Assembly: GCF_019931675.1 (NCBI RefSeq)
Contig: NZ_CP082922.1
Coordinates: 3,797,001 to 3,861,000 of the forward strand
From: Nocardioides rotundus
Lineage (GTDB): Bacteria > Actinomycetota > Actinomycetes > Propionibacteriales > Nocardioidaceae
DNA: 64,000 nucleotides
Reading direction: 5' to 3'
This document shows positions 25,252 through 33,349 of the stretch, piece by piece. The notes beneath the pieces were generated by a model. The model saw nothing but the letters and a program-made list of their open reading frames with translations. It did not search any database and was not told the DNA's origin. How positions within the stretch are numbered: position 1 is the stretch's first letter; every line of letters begins with the position of its first letter. Both the position numbers and the translations under genes were made by a program.

Positions 25252-26918
25252 AGTCTTGACCTATAGGGGCGTCAACGCCGCCGCTGAGGCGTTCTTCAGC
25301 AGCCTGGAGTGGGAGGTTCTCTCACGCCACGAGTTCGAGCACACCCGCCAGGCCCAGGCTGTCGTGCTGGACTGGTGCTACGGGTTCTACAACCACGAAC
25401 GCCGGCACAGCTCGGCAGGCATGATGAGCCCGGTCAGCTACGAGAACACCGCGGCCCCCGACCGGGAAGCCGCATAAGGAAGCCCTCCACGATTCGGGGG
25501 GAACCACAGGGGTGAGCCTGAGCGATTCCGTCTCGACGCGGGAAACGACCTGATCGAAGACAGCCAGCCGGTCGTCGGTGGTGGCGAACCTGACGCCCAT
25601 GAGTTGCCGCGCTGTCTCGGCGTGCACGTTCCAGCGCCCCCAGGTTGCGCGCCGGTTAGCGACGGTCATCAGCACGACCGTGGCGAGGTCGTCGAGCTGC
25701 TCCAGGCCGAGGTCGTCCGCGCGCAGCAGGGCTTCGGTCGCGCCCTGGTCGAGCAAGTGTTGCGCCCAGGTGGTTGCGTCCTCGCCCAATGTGAGCGTCG
25801 CCCGTTCGCGCCATTCGGCGGTCAACTCCGCCAGCGAGTGCAGTTCCTTCTCGGGGCGGGTCTCCAAGGTCGCCTGCTGCCGCAGTTTCGCCACGACTCG
25901 TGCTGAGGGCTGCCTGCCGTGCTCGGCCACGTACTGCTCGATGAGCCGGTTCTTGACGGCCTCGATCCCCTCGGCTCCGTCGCGGGTGCCCGTGGTGCGG
26001 CGGGAGAACTCCGCCAGCAGCGTCGCGGGCACACCGTCGATCTCCCAGCCGGTGTTGCGGTCCTTGCCGCGATCCACCGGCACCCACGTCACCCCGAGCA
26101 GCCGTGCGGTGTGGTCGGTTAGGAAGGCGTTGTAGGTCTCTGATAGGGCGACGGCGGCTTTGTGCAGGCGGCGCGAATCCAGCGTGCGCCAACGACCGTC
26201 GATGCCCTGCACCTTGTTCGAGACGACGACGTGCGTGTGCAGTTGCGGGTCGGCGGCGCGGGAGTCGTAGTGGTCGAACGCCGTGGCGATGACCCCGACG
26301 ATGGGCATCTGCGCGACCCCGCCCCGGCCCACTCTCGTTGCGGCGACGCGCTGTTCCAGCACGGCGATGGTGTCGCGCATCGCGGCGTGATGCGCCTTGG
26401 CGATCAGGGCTTGTGTGCCTGCGTCGGCTACGCCCCAGATCACGCTGACGGACTTCGGCGGGGAGAACGTCAGGTCGAACCCGGCGACGGCGGTGCGCGG
26501 AGTCTTGGCGAGTTCTTCCTCGCGGATGTATTGCACCGCTTGCTCCCGTTGCTCGCCGCGCAACTTGGGGCTCAGCCGCGCAACCCGTGCTGCAATCCGC
26601 TCGCGCGGTGGCTGCAACTTCGGGAACCGGGTGCCGAGTCGTTCGCCGGTGACCGGGTGAAGGCCCTCGCCCAGCAGCCGAGCCAGGTGCTCCTCGGTCA
26701 CTGTGTCGCCCTCCGCGAGCGCCGGGGAGCGACCGTTATCGAGGCTCGTCAGGCCGGTGCCGACCCAGGTACCGGGCGGGCAGCCCGACTCGGTGTAGTA
26801 CCGGGTCAGCGGGCTGCTCATCTCCCGGTCGCCGTCACCGACGACGACCGAGTGCAGCAGGTACTCGTAGCCCTTGCCCGAGGACATGGGCCGGATCGTC
26901 ATCACCACGACGGCCCCT

Positions 26919-26994
26919 CCCTGAGACGGGCTCAGAGGGGCCGTCTCAGGGAATCAGGTGGGCGCTCCGCGCCCGAGCGGGGCACCCTGGTGCC
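26919..26994. other. Candidate origin of transfer (oriT)
   Basis: Just upstream of the relaxase start lie three successive perfect inverted repeats: CCCTGAGACGG/CCGTCTCAGGG (26919-26929, 26941-26951), GGGCG/CGCCC (26960-26964, 26970-26974) and GGCACC/GGTGCC (26981-26986, 26989-26994). MobF systems usually place oriT beside the relaxase gene and use such hairpins. The nick site cannot be chosen by eye; the repeats could alternatively include a promoter operator. Confidence 0.5.
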
Positions 26995-27062
26995 AGACGT
27001 GTGGGGGCTGATCGGGTGTCGCTGAGTGGCTCTCGCCTGGGCAGGCGCGGAAGACTAGAGGG

Positions 27063-27734
27063 GTGATGCGGACTGACGGGCTTCGGGCGCTGCTGCCGCG
27101 GAGTGTCTGCGTGGTGGAGGTATCCGGGGACCTGCCGGATGCTCTAGTGTGGCCCGGCGAAGAATCCGCGGTGCGAGGGGCGGATGCGGGTCGTGTGGCG
27201 GAGTTCACGACCACCCGGCAGTGCGCGCGCCTGGCTCTCCGGCCGCTAGGATGCCCTGATCACGGAATTCCAGCCGGGCCTGACCGTGAGCCACTGTGGC
27301 CCTCTGGTGTGGTCGGCAGTCTCACGCATTGCGATGGAGTGCGCGCGGCCGCGGTGGCATGCTCGGTCGACGTTCGTGCTGTGGGCATCGATGCTGAACC
27401 TCATGCGGTGACGGAGGTGGGGGTGCTCGACGTTGCCGCGAGCGTGAGCGAGATCGAGATGCTTGACACGCTGACGGCGTCGATGAGCGATGTTGCGTGG
27501 GATCGGGTGCTATTCAGCGCGAAGGAGGCGATCTTCAAGGCATGGTTCCCGCTGACACGGCAGTGGCTGGGCTACACAGATTGCGAACTCCGCATCCACG
27601 CCGGAACCGGTACCTTCACCGGACAGTTACCATCGACTCCCGAGTGTGAAGGGCTCTACGACGGTAGTGTCGTCCACGGTCGCTGGACAATCCACGGCGG
27701 TCACGTTCTCACGGCGGTATGCATCGATACCTGA
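27063..27734 (+). CDS. 4'-phosphopantetheinyl transferase (Sfp/EntD type)
   Basis: A 223-residue PPTase with the three family motifs: VVGSLTHCDG (substrate loop), AVGIDAEP (Mg2+-binding Asp and Glu) and WDRVLFSAKEAIFKAWFP (catalytic Glu-Lys region). It attaches the phosphopantetheine arm from CoA to the carrier domain Ser, and the only carrier domain nearby is that of the A-T-R synthetase at 33346-36330, its likely client. The frame begins GTG-ATG at 27063. It ends 4 nt from the convergent end of the biosynthetic operon. Confidence 0.9.
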   Translation: MMRTDGLRALLPRSVCVVEVSGDLPDALVWPGEESAVRGADAGRVAEFTTTRQCARLALRPLGCPDHGIPAGPDREPLWPSGVVGSLTHCDGVRAAAVACSVDVRAVGIDAEPHAVTEVGVLDVAASVSEIEMLDTLTASMSDVAWDRVLFSAKEAIFKAWFPLTRQWLGYTDCELRIHAGTGTFTGQLPSTPECEGLYDGSVVHGRWTIHGGHVLTAVCIDT

Positions 27735-27737
27735 AGT

Positions 27738-28286
27738 TCAGCTGCCCGGAACACTCTCGTCCAGCGTCTCATGGAGTGCGGACTCGACGGCTTCCGCCGA
27801 TAGTCGCCGTCTCCCAGAGACCTGCTCGCGCGCCCAGCGGTCAAGATCGAGGATCCATACCTCGGCAATGTCGAGTTGGTAGAGGCGTAGCGGGGCGTCG
27901 CCGCTCAATTGATCGGCAGTCAGTCCAGAACTCTCTTCGTCCGGGGTGCCGGGAAGCATCTGCTGGTAAAAACTAGAGACCTTCTCACGAAGTTCGGCGC
28001 AATCAAGCACGCGGCAGGAGCCTGCGACCTGGATGCCGTCGAGGCTTTGCCCGCTCGCGGGCAGGAGTGAGATCGTTGCCGCGGCCCTGCTTGTTTCGAC
28101 AATGTCGCGCGAATGTCGCGCGGCCACATGTGAGCCCACGACAACGCTCAGTGGTGAAAGGAACCATGCGTACTGCAGCTGGGCCGCCCAAGGCCGGGCC
28201 TCGGTGTTCGCCGTCGCGAGGCTCAAGTACCTGCCCGTGCGAATGATCGTCGCGGCGCGTTGCGCGGAGGAGAGGCCGGTGGTCAT
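27738..28286 (-). CDS. Pyridoxamine 5'-phosphate oxidase-like flavin-fold protein
   Basis: A 182-residue split-barrel protein: RAATIIRTGRYLSLATANTE, then PWAAQLQYAWFLSPLSVVVG and HSRDIVETSRAAATISLLPA, the strands that build the FMN or F420 site in the PNPOx-like superfamily. The C-terminal helix is acidic. The ATG at 28286 overlaps the stop of the 81-aa gene (ATGA). As last gene in the nine-gene operon it may carry out a late redox step on the product; a true PNP oxidase is unlikely because the family C-terminal RxH motif is not seen. Confidence 0.75.
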   Translation of the reverse strand: MTTGLSSAQRAATIIRTGRYLSLATANTEARPWAAQLQYAWFLSPLSVVVGSHVAARHSRDIVETSRAAATISLLPASGQSLDGIQVAGSCRVLDCAELREKVSSFYQQMLPGTPDEESSGLTADQLSGDAPLRLYQLDIAEVWILDLDRWAREQVSGRRRLSAEAVESALHETLDESVPGS

Positions 28287-28528
28287 GTGTCTGCGTGTGC
28301 CACTGAACGCTCCGCGCTGTCGTCGGTGAACATGCTGGTGCGCCCCGAGGGCCAGCCACGGAAGATCACCGAGAACATGGGAGACGTCGCGGACCAGGCG
28401 GCGAGACCGGCAGGCCGGGCCACGGGAGCTGGGGGCCGCGTGCGCGGAGTTCTTCGGCCTTGGCGTACGCACGCCGTCGGAACGATTGGGCATCGCGGTT
28501 TGGGTGCGGTGTGGAATGGGATAGGCAT
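28283..28528 (-). CDS. 81-residue small protein of the biosynthetic operon (unknown)
   Basis: The ATG at 28528 has GAGGAG 6-7 nt upstream, 11 nt after the stop of the preceding gene, and the stop overlaps the next start as ATGA. Those signals match the coupling seen at most other junctions of this operon. The 81-residue product is rich in Pro, Arg and Thr with two Cys (residues 13 and 20 regions) and has no recognised domain. Third-position GC is similar in the overlapping frame, so composition does not decide between a true gene and a fortuitous ORF. Confidence 0.45.
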   Translation of the reverse strand: MPIPFHTAPKPRCPIVPTACVRQGRRTPRTRPPAPVARPAGLAAWSATSPMFSVIFRGWPSGRTSMFTDDSAERSVAHADT

Positions 28529-28538
28529 CGGTTTCTCC

Positions 28539-29165
28539 TCAGGAGGCGGTCGTCGGGGTGCACAGAGCGACCATGCGTGTCCAGAAGAGGTCTTCGAAGG
28601 TCGCGAGATGTCCGGCCAGCCTGAGGGCCCAGGTGCGGGCATCGATGGAGATGTCGGTCAACTGGGCTTCGAGGGCGATTATCTCGTCTCCATCGACATG
28701 CCCGAAGTAGGAGAAATGTTCGAGCTGGTCGTTAGTGAACCTGCCGGTCGAACTCAGGGCACGGTGAAGCTGGCGATAGCTGGCCGTGGAGGCGCGGCAC
28801 AGGTGGAGGAAGCTGACGGGAAAATCCCACGGCGCGCCGACGACGGCGATACGCGCGATCTGGGCTGGGTAGGCCAACGCTAGGGCGTCCAGCCGGCACC
28901 CATCGCTAGGCGGGGCGCCGCACGCCTGAACGAAGGGTTGCAGGTTGTCGTATGCCTCCTTTTCCGACTGATAGCTCAGTGCGTGGAAGCCGGCCAGTGG
29001 CGTATCGGCATGGCGGTCGGCCATGAGCTTGGTCGAGGCGATGTTGGAGGCGACGAGTTCATCGAGGTGCCAGGCCAGGGGAGCAAGGTTGTCCGGGTGG
29101 ATGCGCCCGACGTTGAGGGCGGCGGCCAGAGGGTTCTTGTCCAGAGTCGCGGCGGGGGTGGTCAT
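28539..29165 (-). CDS. Helical protein, possibly heme-oxygenase-like (TenA/HDO) fold
   Basis: A 208-residue all-helical protein, not recognised with certainty. PLAWHLDELVASNIASTKLM, EKEAYDNLQPFVQACG and FTNDQLEHFSYFGHVDGDEI followed by a Glu-rich helix resemble the spacing of Glu, His and Asp residues in heme-oxygenase-like di-iron oxidases/oxygenases (HDOs) and TenA proteins. If so, it could oxidise an amine or a fatty chain. The start overlaps the stop of the preceding gene by 4 nt. Fold assignment is inference; a structure prediction would settle it. Confidence 0.5.
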   Translation of the reverse strand: MTTPAATLDKNPLAAALNVGRIHPDNLAPLAWHLDELVASNIASTKLMADRHADTPLAGFHALSYQSEKEAYDNLQPFVQACGAPPSDGCRLDALALAYPAQIARIAVVGAPWDFPVSFLHLCRASTASYRQLHRALSSTGRFTNDQLEHFSYFGHVDGDEIIALEAQLTDISIDARTWALRLAGHLATFEDLFWTRMVALCTPTTAS

Positions 29166-30793
29166 CCGGGTACCCCCAGGTCCGTGAGTGTGCGGGTGAA
29201 GGGCGGGGCAAGCCTCTGGGCGTCCTCGGTGGCGGTCAGCTCAGCTGATAGTCGGGCGGTGAGCGCGAGGCGGTCGGGGGTGTGCATGGTGTCGAGCCCG
29301 GCCTCGACCCTCTGGTGGAGTTCGCCGGCCAGGACGTCCCAGGCGGTGGTGGTCGGGTGATGGTCCTCACCGAGTTCGTGCTGGTAGCGACACAGGCAGT
29401 AGAGCGTGAAGAGGTCGAGTGCGACGTCGACGGCGGCAGCCCGTACAGCGGGGTCTTCTCCATGTTTACTGAGGTACTGATGAAGCTGGGCAGCCGGGTC
29501 GGCCAGCGCCGCCAGAGGTGTGCTGGAAGGTGCGCCCGAGGCTGGGCCGGGTGGCGGGTCAAAGGGCTGTGCCATGAGGTCTTTAAGCATCTCGGTGGAG
29601 CTGTCGAAAATGCGGGTGACGCGGGTGTCACGCCAGAGGCGTTCTGCTTGCCAGCCTGTTTCGTGGCGTCGCCGGGCGGATTCGGCGGTCTCGTAGCCGC
29701 GGCCACCGATGAGCTGGACGAGGGTGTCGGTGGCTTCGGTCGCGGTCTCGTTGAGGATGAGCTTCGCGGTCTCGGCGTCCGTGGCGGCGCAGTCGGGGTC
29801 GATGGTGTAGCGGGTCACGGCGTTGGCGATGAGGGCGAGGGTCATGAGCCGGGCGAGGTGGCGCTGGGTTTGAGGGTTGTGATGCAGGCCGCGCCGCGTT
29901 TGGCGATCCTCGCGCGCCCAGGCGGCGGCGTCGATCAGGCAGGCTGTCGTGGTGGTCAGGCACGTCACCGGCAGCGCAGCGCGGCACTGGGCCAGACAGG
30001 TCAGTGCGACGTCGAGCCCGCCGCCTTCGGTGCCGATGAGACGATCGGCCGGTATCCGCGCATTCGTGAAGCGCAGGCGCCCGTTCGGCAGTCCGCGCAA
30101 ACCGGCGAAGCTGCTGCGGGGCCCGCGGGAGACACCCGCATCGTCGGCCGAGACGAGCAAGGCGGTGATGCCGCCAGACGAGCCCTGGGTGGGTACGAGG
30201 TCGACCAGGATGACAGCGTGGGAGGCGATCGTCGCGTTCGTGATCCAGGTCTTCGTCCCGCTTACGCGGTAGCAGTCCTCGTCGGGGTCGTAGTGGGCGG
30301 TCGTGGTCAGCGGTCCCAGGCCATAGCCGAGGTCGGGTTCGTTGAGTGCGAAGGCAGAGGGCTGGTCGAGGAGTGCGGGGAGATATCGGGACTGTTGGGT
30401 ATCAGTGCCGAAGGCCATCAGGGGGCGCACGGCGCCGATGACTTGATGGGCGGCGACGATCTCGCATAAGGTCGCGTGCGCGGTGGTGAGGACGGCGAGT
30501 ACGGCAAGCAGACAAGTGTCCGAGTAGCCGAGCCCGCCGTAGCGCGTGGGGATAGTGATACGGAAGGCGCCAAGGGTGCGGAGTTCGTCGAGGACATCGG
30601 CGGGGACCTGCTCAGAGGACTCTAGGGACCATGCTGGGTCACGGCGGTCGCACCAGGTGCGGATGGTCGTGACGAAGGCAGACTCCTCCGATGTGAGTGC
30701 CGGCCCGTTCCCCGGCTCCGGCCAGGCCGGCGCACGGCCGGCGAGAAGCTGGTCGAGGACCGAGTCGGGATCGAAGGGGCGTGTGGGCGTCAT
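29162..30793 (-). CDS. Acyl-CoA dehydrogenase-like flavoprotein with altered catalytic base
   Basis: A 543-residue ACAD-fold protein: FRITIPTRYGGLGYSDT at the N-terminal helical domain, FALNEPDLGYGLGPLTTTAH and KTWITNATIASHAVILVDLV for the FAD β-barrel, and QLIGGRGYE near residue 362 in the C-terminal helices. The position that holds the catalytic Glu in short/medium-chain enzymes (YEGT) reads FDSST, with Asp397. About 130 residues extend beyond the normal ACAD end. It may act on a carrier-bound or amino-acid-derived substrate rather than acyl-CoA. The ATG at 30793 overlaps the methyltransferase stop. Confidence 0.82.
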   Translation of the reverse strand: MTPTRPFDPDSVLDQLLAGRAPAWPEPGNGPALTSEESAFVTTIRTWCDRRDPAWSLESSEQVPADVLDELRTLGAFRITIPTRYGGLGYSDTCLLAVLAVLTTAHATLCEIVAAHQVIGAVRPLMAFGTDTQQSRYLPALLDQPSAFALNEPDLGYGLGPLTTTAHYDPDEDCYRVSGTKTWITNATIASHAVILVDLVPTQGSSGGITALLVSADDAGVSRGPRSSFAGLRGLPNGRLRFTNARIPADRLIGTEGGGLDVALTCLAQCRAALPVTCLTTTTACLIDAAAWAREDRQTRRGLHHNPQTQRHLARLMTLALIANAVTRYTIDPDCAATDAETAKLILNETATEATDTLVQLIGGRGYETAESARRRHETGWQAERLWRDTRVTRIFDSSTEMLKDLMAQPFDPPPGPASGAPSSTPLAALADPAAQLHQYLSKHGEDPAVRAAAVDVALDLFTLYCLCRYQHELGEDHHPTTTAWDVLAGELHQRVEAGLDTMHTPDRLALTARLSAELTATEDAQRLAPPFTRTLTDLGVPG

Positions 30794-31812
30794 AGCGCGC
30801 CGCTCAGCTCGACGGCGGTGAGTGGTCCGACCCGCGTGGCGCGTAGCGCGTGTGTGGGGAAGCCTGCGTGTTCTAGCAGACTGTTCAGGTCGTTGAGGGT
30901 GCGTTCGCGCCCGCCGCTGATCACGAGCATGCATAGATCGGTGAGGTAGCCCACCGCGGCGGCATCGTCGTGAATGTCGGGCAGGAAGTTCCCGAGGATG
31001 ATCAGCCGCGCACCGGCAGGCATCTGGTCCTTGCACACGCGCAGGAGGTCGACGGCGCGGTCGTCGTCCCAGTCTTGGAGGACGCTCTTGATGATGTAGG
31101 TCGTGCCCGTTGTCGGGATGGCGGTGAAGAAGTCGCCGTCCCGGGCTTCGCATCGGCCGGCAACGCCGGCACACTCGATGATCCCTCGGGCTGCGCTGAT
31201 ACCGGCGGTGCTGTCGAATACGATGCCGCGGGCTGTGGGATTGGCCGAGAGGAGCGTAGCGAGGAAGGTACCGTCGCCACCGCCAATGTCGATGACGGTC
31301 TCATCCTGTTCGAGGTCTATCAGTGCTGCGGCGGCTTCAGCGGTTGCACCGGACTCCTCGTGCATGGCGAGGTTGAACAGTGTATTGGCGGCATCGTCGT
31401 CGGCGAGATAGTCGTAGATCGACTGGTGGTACTCGATGTCGAAGCCGGGGGCTCCGGTCGTGACCGAGGTTTCGAGGTGGTCCCAGGCCCGCTGGAAGAG
31501 CGGACTGGTGAAGTTCTGGGCGAACTCGGCCAGGGATCCCTGCCGACCGGGAACGAGGATCTCGCCGAGGCGGGTGAGTTGGAAATGCCCATGGGTCTCG
31601 TGGATGAGGCCAGCCAGTTGCAAGAGGCTCAGCAGTCGTCGCAGATGCGGCTCGGACGCACCGAGAGTCGCGCCTAAGTCCTCGCTCGTCGTTCCGGGCG
31701 CCGCATCTAGCCGGGCGAAGATGTGCAGGTGTCCGGCTGCCCGGATGGCATTGGCGATCATGTAGCCGCCGATGAGCCGGATGACGGTATCGCGGTCTTC
31801 GAGACTGGTCAT
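30790..31812 (-). CDS. SAM-dependent O-methyltransferase (COMT-like)
   Basis: A 340-residue methyltransferase of the acetylserotonin/COMT type. An N-terminal winged-helix dimerisation domain (GGYMIANAIRAAGHLHIFAR, LRRLLSLLQLAGLI) is followed by the SAM loop ETVIDIGGGDGTFLATLL. In plant COMTs a catalytic His precedes Asp-Trp; here the sequence is SVLQDWDDD, with Gln at that place, so the mechanism may differ or the enzyme may methylate N or C. It is coupled by 4-nt overlaps to both neighbours. Confidence 0.85.
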   Translation of the reverse strand: MTSLEDRDTVIRLIGGYMIANAIRAAGHLHIFARLDAAPGTTSEDLGATLGASEPHLRRLLSLLQLAGLIHETHGHFQLTRLGEILVPGRQGSLAEFAQNFTSPLFQRAWDHLETSVTTGAPGFDIEYHQSIYDYLADDDAANTLFNLAMHEESGATAEAAAALIDLEQDETVIDIGGGDGTFLATLLSANPTARGIVFDSTAGISAARGIIECAGVAGRCEARDGDFFTAIPTTGTTYIIKSVLQDWDDDRAVDLLRVCKDQMPAGARLIILGNFLPDIHDDAAAVGYLTDLCMLVISGGRERTLNDLNSLLEHAGFPTHALRATRVGPLTAVELSGAL

Positions 31813-32576
31813 GGCCTGGGTCCTTTCGCATCGGGAGGGCCGCTTAGTGGGTGTTCGACCCACACATTGGGCTCGACGTAGATGGCGTAGTCGTGCTCGA
31901 CGTTGGCGAAGACCGGGGCGATACCGCCGTCGACGACCGTCAGGCCGGTCTGGCTGAATGCATGCCCGGTCCATGCCTGCCATGTGTGCAGCGGGGCGGT
32001 GATGGTCATCGCGGTCGGGCTCAGGGCGATGATGCGCCCGCCGAGGCGTTCGTGGACACGCAGCCAGTTGTCTACCGGCAGGCCGTCGTCTCTGCGGCGC
32101 TCGATGTAGTCGGCGATCGGCGTGTCGGGGTGCTCGATCTTGTCACTGGGCCGCACGGGCACGATCAGGTGATCGAAACTGGCCGCACGGGCATGCTCAC
32201 GCACGGCGTTTAGGGCGAGTCGAGACAGGCCACGACCTTCGTGCCCGGCGCTGACTCCAACTTCCAGGGCGCAGAGGGTGTTCAACGGGGCGCCAGTGTA
32301 GGTGTCGGTCGCAGACTGTTCGATGACGCCGTCCCAGCCGCGTAGTGGAAGGGTCTCGGGGTCGCCGTCCCAATTCAGCGGTAGCGCCGCCGCGCGGGCG
32401 ACAGGCGAGTCGCCGTCGAGGAGGATGAGCTGGTGGGCGTCGTGGGCGTCGATGCCCCATTCGACGAGCAAGAGTGTCGGCTTTACGAACGCGGGCCAGG
32501 GAACGTCCATGTTCACGTAGGCCGAGACCAGGTCGGGGCGTTGAGCGAGGGAGAAGACCTGAAGGTGAACCGTCAT
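31809..32576 (-). CDS. GNAT-family N-acyltransferase
   Basis: A 255-residue protein with the acetyl-CoA-binding core LCALEVGVSAGHEGRGLSRL (GNAT motif A, variant R/Q-x-x-G-x-G/A) and an N-terminal half with an IEQSATDTYTG strand region. It is longer than a minimal GNAT, and the extra C-terminal β-region (VFANVEHDYAIYVEPNVWVE) could close the active site. Placed directly after the tRNA-dependent transferase gene, it may acylate the amino end of the pathway intermediate (inference). Confidence 0.75.
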   Translation of the reverse strand: MTVHLQVFSLAQRPDLVSAYVNMDVPWPAFVKPTLLLVEWGIDAHDAHQLILLDGDSPVARAAALPLNWDGDPETLPLRGWDGVIEQSATDTYTGAPLNTLCALEVGVSAGHEGRGLSRLALNAVREHARAASFDHLIVPVRPSDKIEHPDTPIADYIERRRDDGLPVDNWLRVHERLGGRIIALSPTAMTITAPLHTWQAWTGHAFSQTGLTVVDGGIAPVFANVEHDYAIYVEPNVWVEHPLSGPPDAKGPRP

Positions 32577-33349
32577 GTCGGCACCAGCTCTGCGATGTGC
32601 TCAGCCGAACGCCGCCCGTGGGGAATGCCGACGTCGATCGTGCGCAGCTGGCGCAGTGCGTCCAGGTAGGTGGCACGGGGTACCGGCCTCGCGCCGAGGT
32701 TGCGGACGTGGACAGAATCGTACTGGAGGTCGAAGAGCCGCCCGCCGCCTTGCAGGAATCGAGTCATGAGGTCGAGGACGGCGATCTTGCCTGCTCCTTC
32801 CTCTGCGGTGAACTGCGAGTCGGCGGTGAACACCGCGCCGAGCTGGAGGCCGAACACGCCGCCGATGAGGCGGTCCTCGTGCCAGACCTCGCAGCTGTGC
32901 GCGTGACCGGCCCGATGGAGTGCGCGAAGGCTCTCGCGCATGCCGCCGGTGATCCACGTCGTCTCGCGTCGGGCCGCGCAGGCGTTTACGACGTCATCGA
33001 AGGCGGCGTTAATGGTGGTGCGCCATTCGGCGCGCCTACGGGCGAAGCGGCGCATGGTCCGTCCGGTGCGTTGCGTCCCGAGATTCGCTACCGGGCGCGG
33101 GTCTGGGCAGAGCCAGGCAACAGAGAAGGGGGCAGTAGTACCCAGAGCGGCATGCACGGTGCCGGTCTCAGCGTCGGGAGCATAACGGATCTCGTTGATC
33201 AGCGCTGCTTCGACCGAGTCCGCTGGGAAGCAGTAGAAGCCGGCCATGGCGGCGGCGAGGATGTTCTCCGCCGAGAGGTCGGCGTCGAAGGCCACCGGTC
33301 CATTGGTGGGAAGGTCGGTGCTGGCGAGGTGGGTCCAGTCCAGGCTCAC
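32573..33349 (-). CDS. Leucyl/phenylalanyl-tRNA-protein transferase (Aat) homologue
   Basis: A 258-residue Aat-like protein. FSVAWLCPDPRPVANL, HRAGHAHSCEVWHEDRLIGG and GRLFDLQYDSVHVRNLGARP align by eye with the conserved blocks of Escherichia coli Aat, and the residues matching its catalytic Glu156, Asp186 and Gln188 are Glu154, Asp207 and Gln209. Aat normally moves Leu or Phe from tRNA to the N-terminus of proteins in the N-degron pathway. Encoded inside a small NRPS operon, it may instead form a peptide bond on a small amine. The GTG at 33349 has AAGGAG upstream and overlaps the NRPS stop (GTGA). Confidence 0.87.
   Translation of the reverse strand: MSLDWTHLASTDLPTNGPVAFDADLSAENILAAAMAGFYCFPADSVEAALINEIRYAPDAETGTVHAALGTTAPFSVAWLCPDPRPVANLGTQRTGRTMRRFARRRAEWRTTINAAFDDVVNACAARRETTWITGGMRESLRALHRAGHAHSCEVWHEDRLIGGVFGLQLGAVFTADSQFTAEEGAGKIAVLDLMTRFLQGGGRLFDLQYDSVHVRNLGARPVPRATYLDALRQLRTIDVGIPHGRRSAEHIAELVPT

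Larger units (their letters stand above)
23910..25273 (+). mobile_element. IS110-family element nested in the IS3 copy
   Basis: The limits come from comparison with the uninterrupted IS3 copy: sequence is shared up to CTTCGAC (23909) and resumes at AACGCCGCC (25274). The element is 1,364 bp, has no inverted ends and no clear target duplication, with a long left end (232 nt) and a very short right end (22 nt) around one transposase gene. These are features of the IS110 subgroup of the family. Confidence 0.9.
23163..25477 (+). pseudogene. IS3-family transposase OrfB, copy 1, split by IS110
   Basis: The DDE transposase frame runs from GTG 23163 to 23909 and resumes at 25274-25477. The first part holds the two catalytic Asp (WVGDMTEI and FHTDRGSTY); the second begins NAAAEAFFSSLEWE and holds the catalytic Glu. 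The IS110 sits exactly between Phe-Asp and Asn-Ala-Ala-Ala-Glu, so neither piece can form the active site. This copy must rely on the intact copy at 58.6 kb for movement. Confidence 0.9.
22831..25508 (+). mobile_element. IS3-family element, copy 1, itself interrupted by an IS110-family element
   Basis: Ends are TGAGGTTCCCCCCGGACCGT at the left and the inverted TGTGGTTCCCCCCGAATCGT at the right, flanked by GGGG on both sides (22827-22830, 25509-25512). Without the 1,364-bp IS110 insert the copy is 1,314 bp, the same size as the copy at 58262-59575, and the sequences look identical by eye. It interrupts the relaxase gene. Confidence 0.92.
20657..26902 (-). pseudogene. MobF/TraA-type relaxase-helicase, split by an insertion sequence
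   Basis: The gene is in two parts: 26902 down to 25509 (relaxase) and 22826 down to 20657 (helicase). Removing the IS and a 4-bp GGGG duplication gives 3,564 nt, exactly 1,188 codons. The N-part has the MobF layout: GKGYEYLL, the Tyr pair in LTRYYTESG, PPKSVSVIW and the metal-binding His motif PQLHTHVVVSN. The C-part has Walker A LVGPAGAGKTTALRAL, Walker B VLVDESSLAG and the helicase motif GYASTVHRAQGASVDTAHA followed by FYVAMTRGKH. MobF proteins nick oriT and unwind the transferred strand. In this copy the two halves are on separate frames, so a functional fused protein is unlikely. Confidence 0.88.

Noticed and set aside
28260..28883. Plus-strand frame of about 207 codons across the operon
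   Set aside because: It is antisense to the coupled operon genes, has no ribosome-binding site and no homology that I can recognise.
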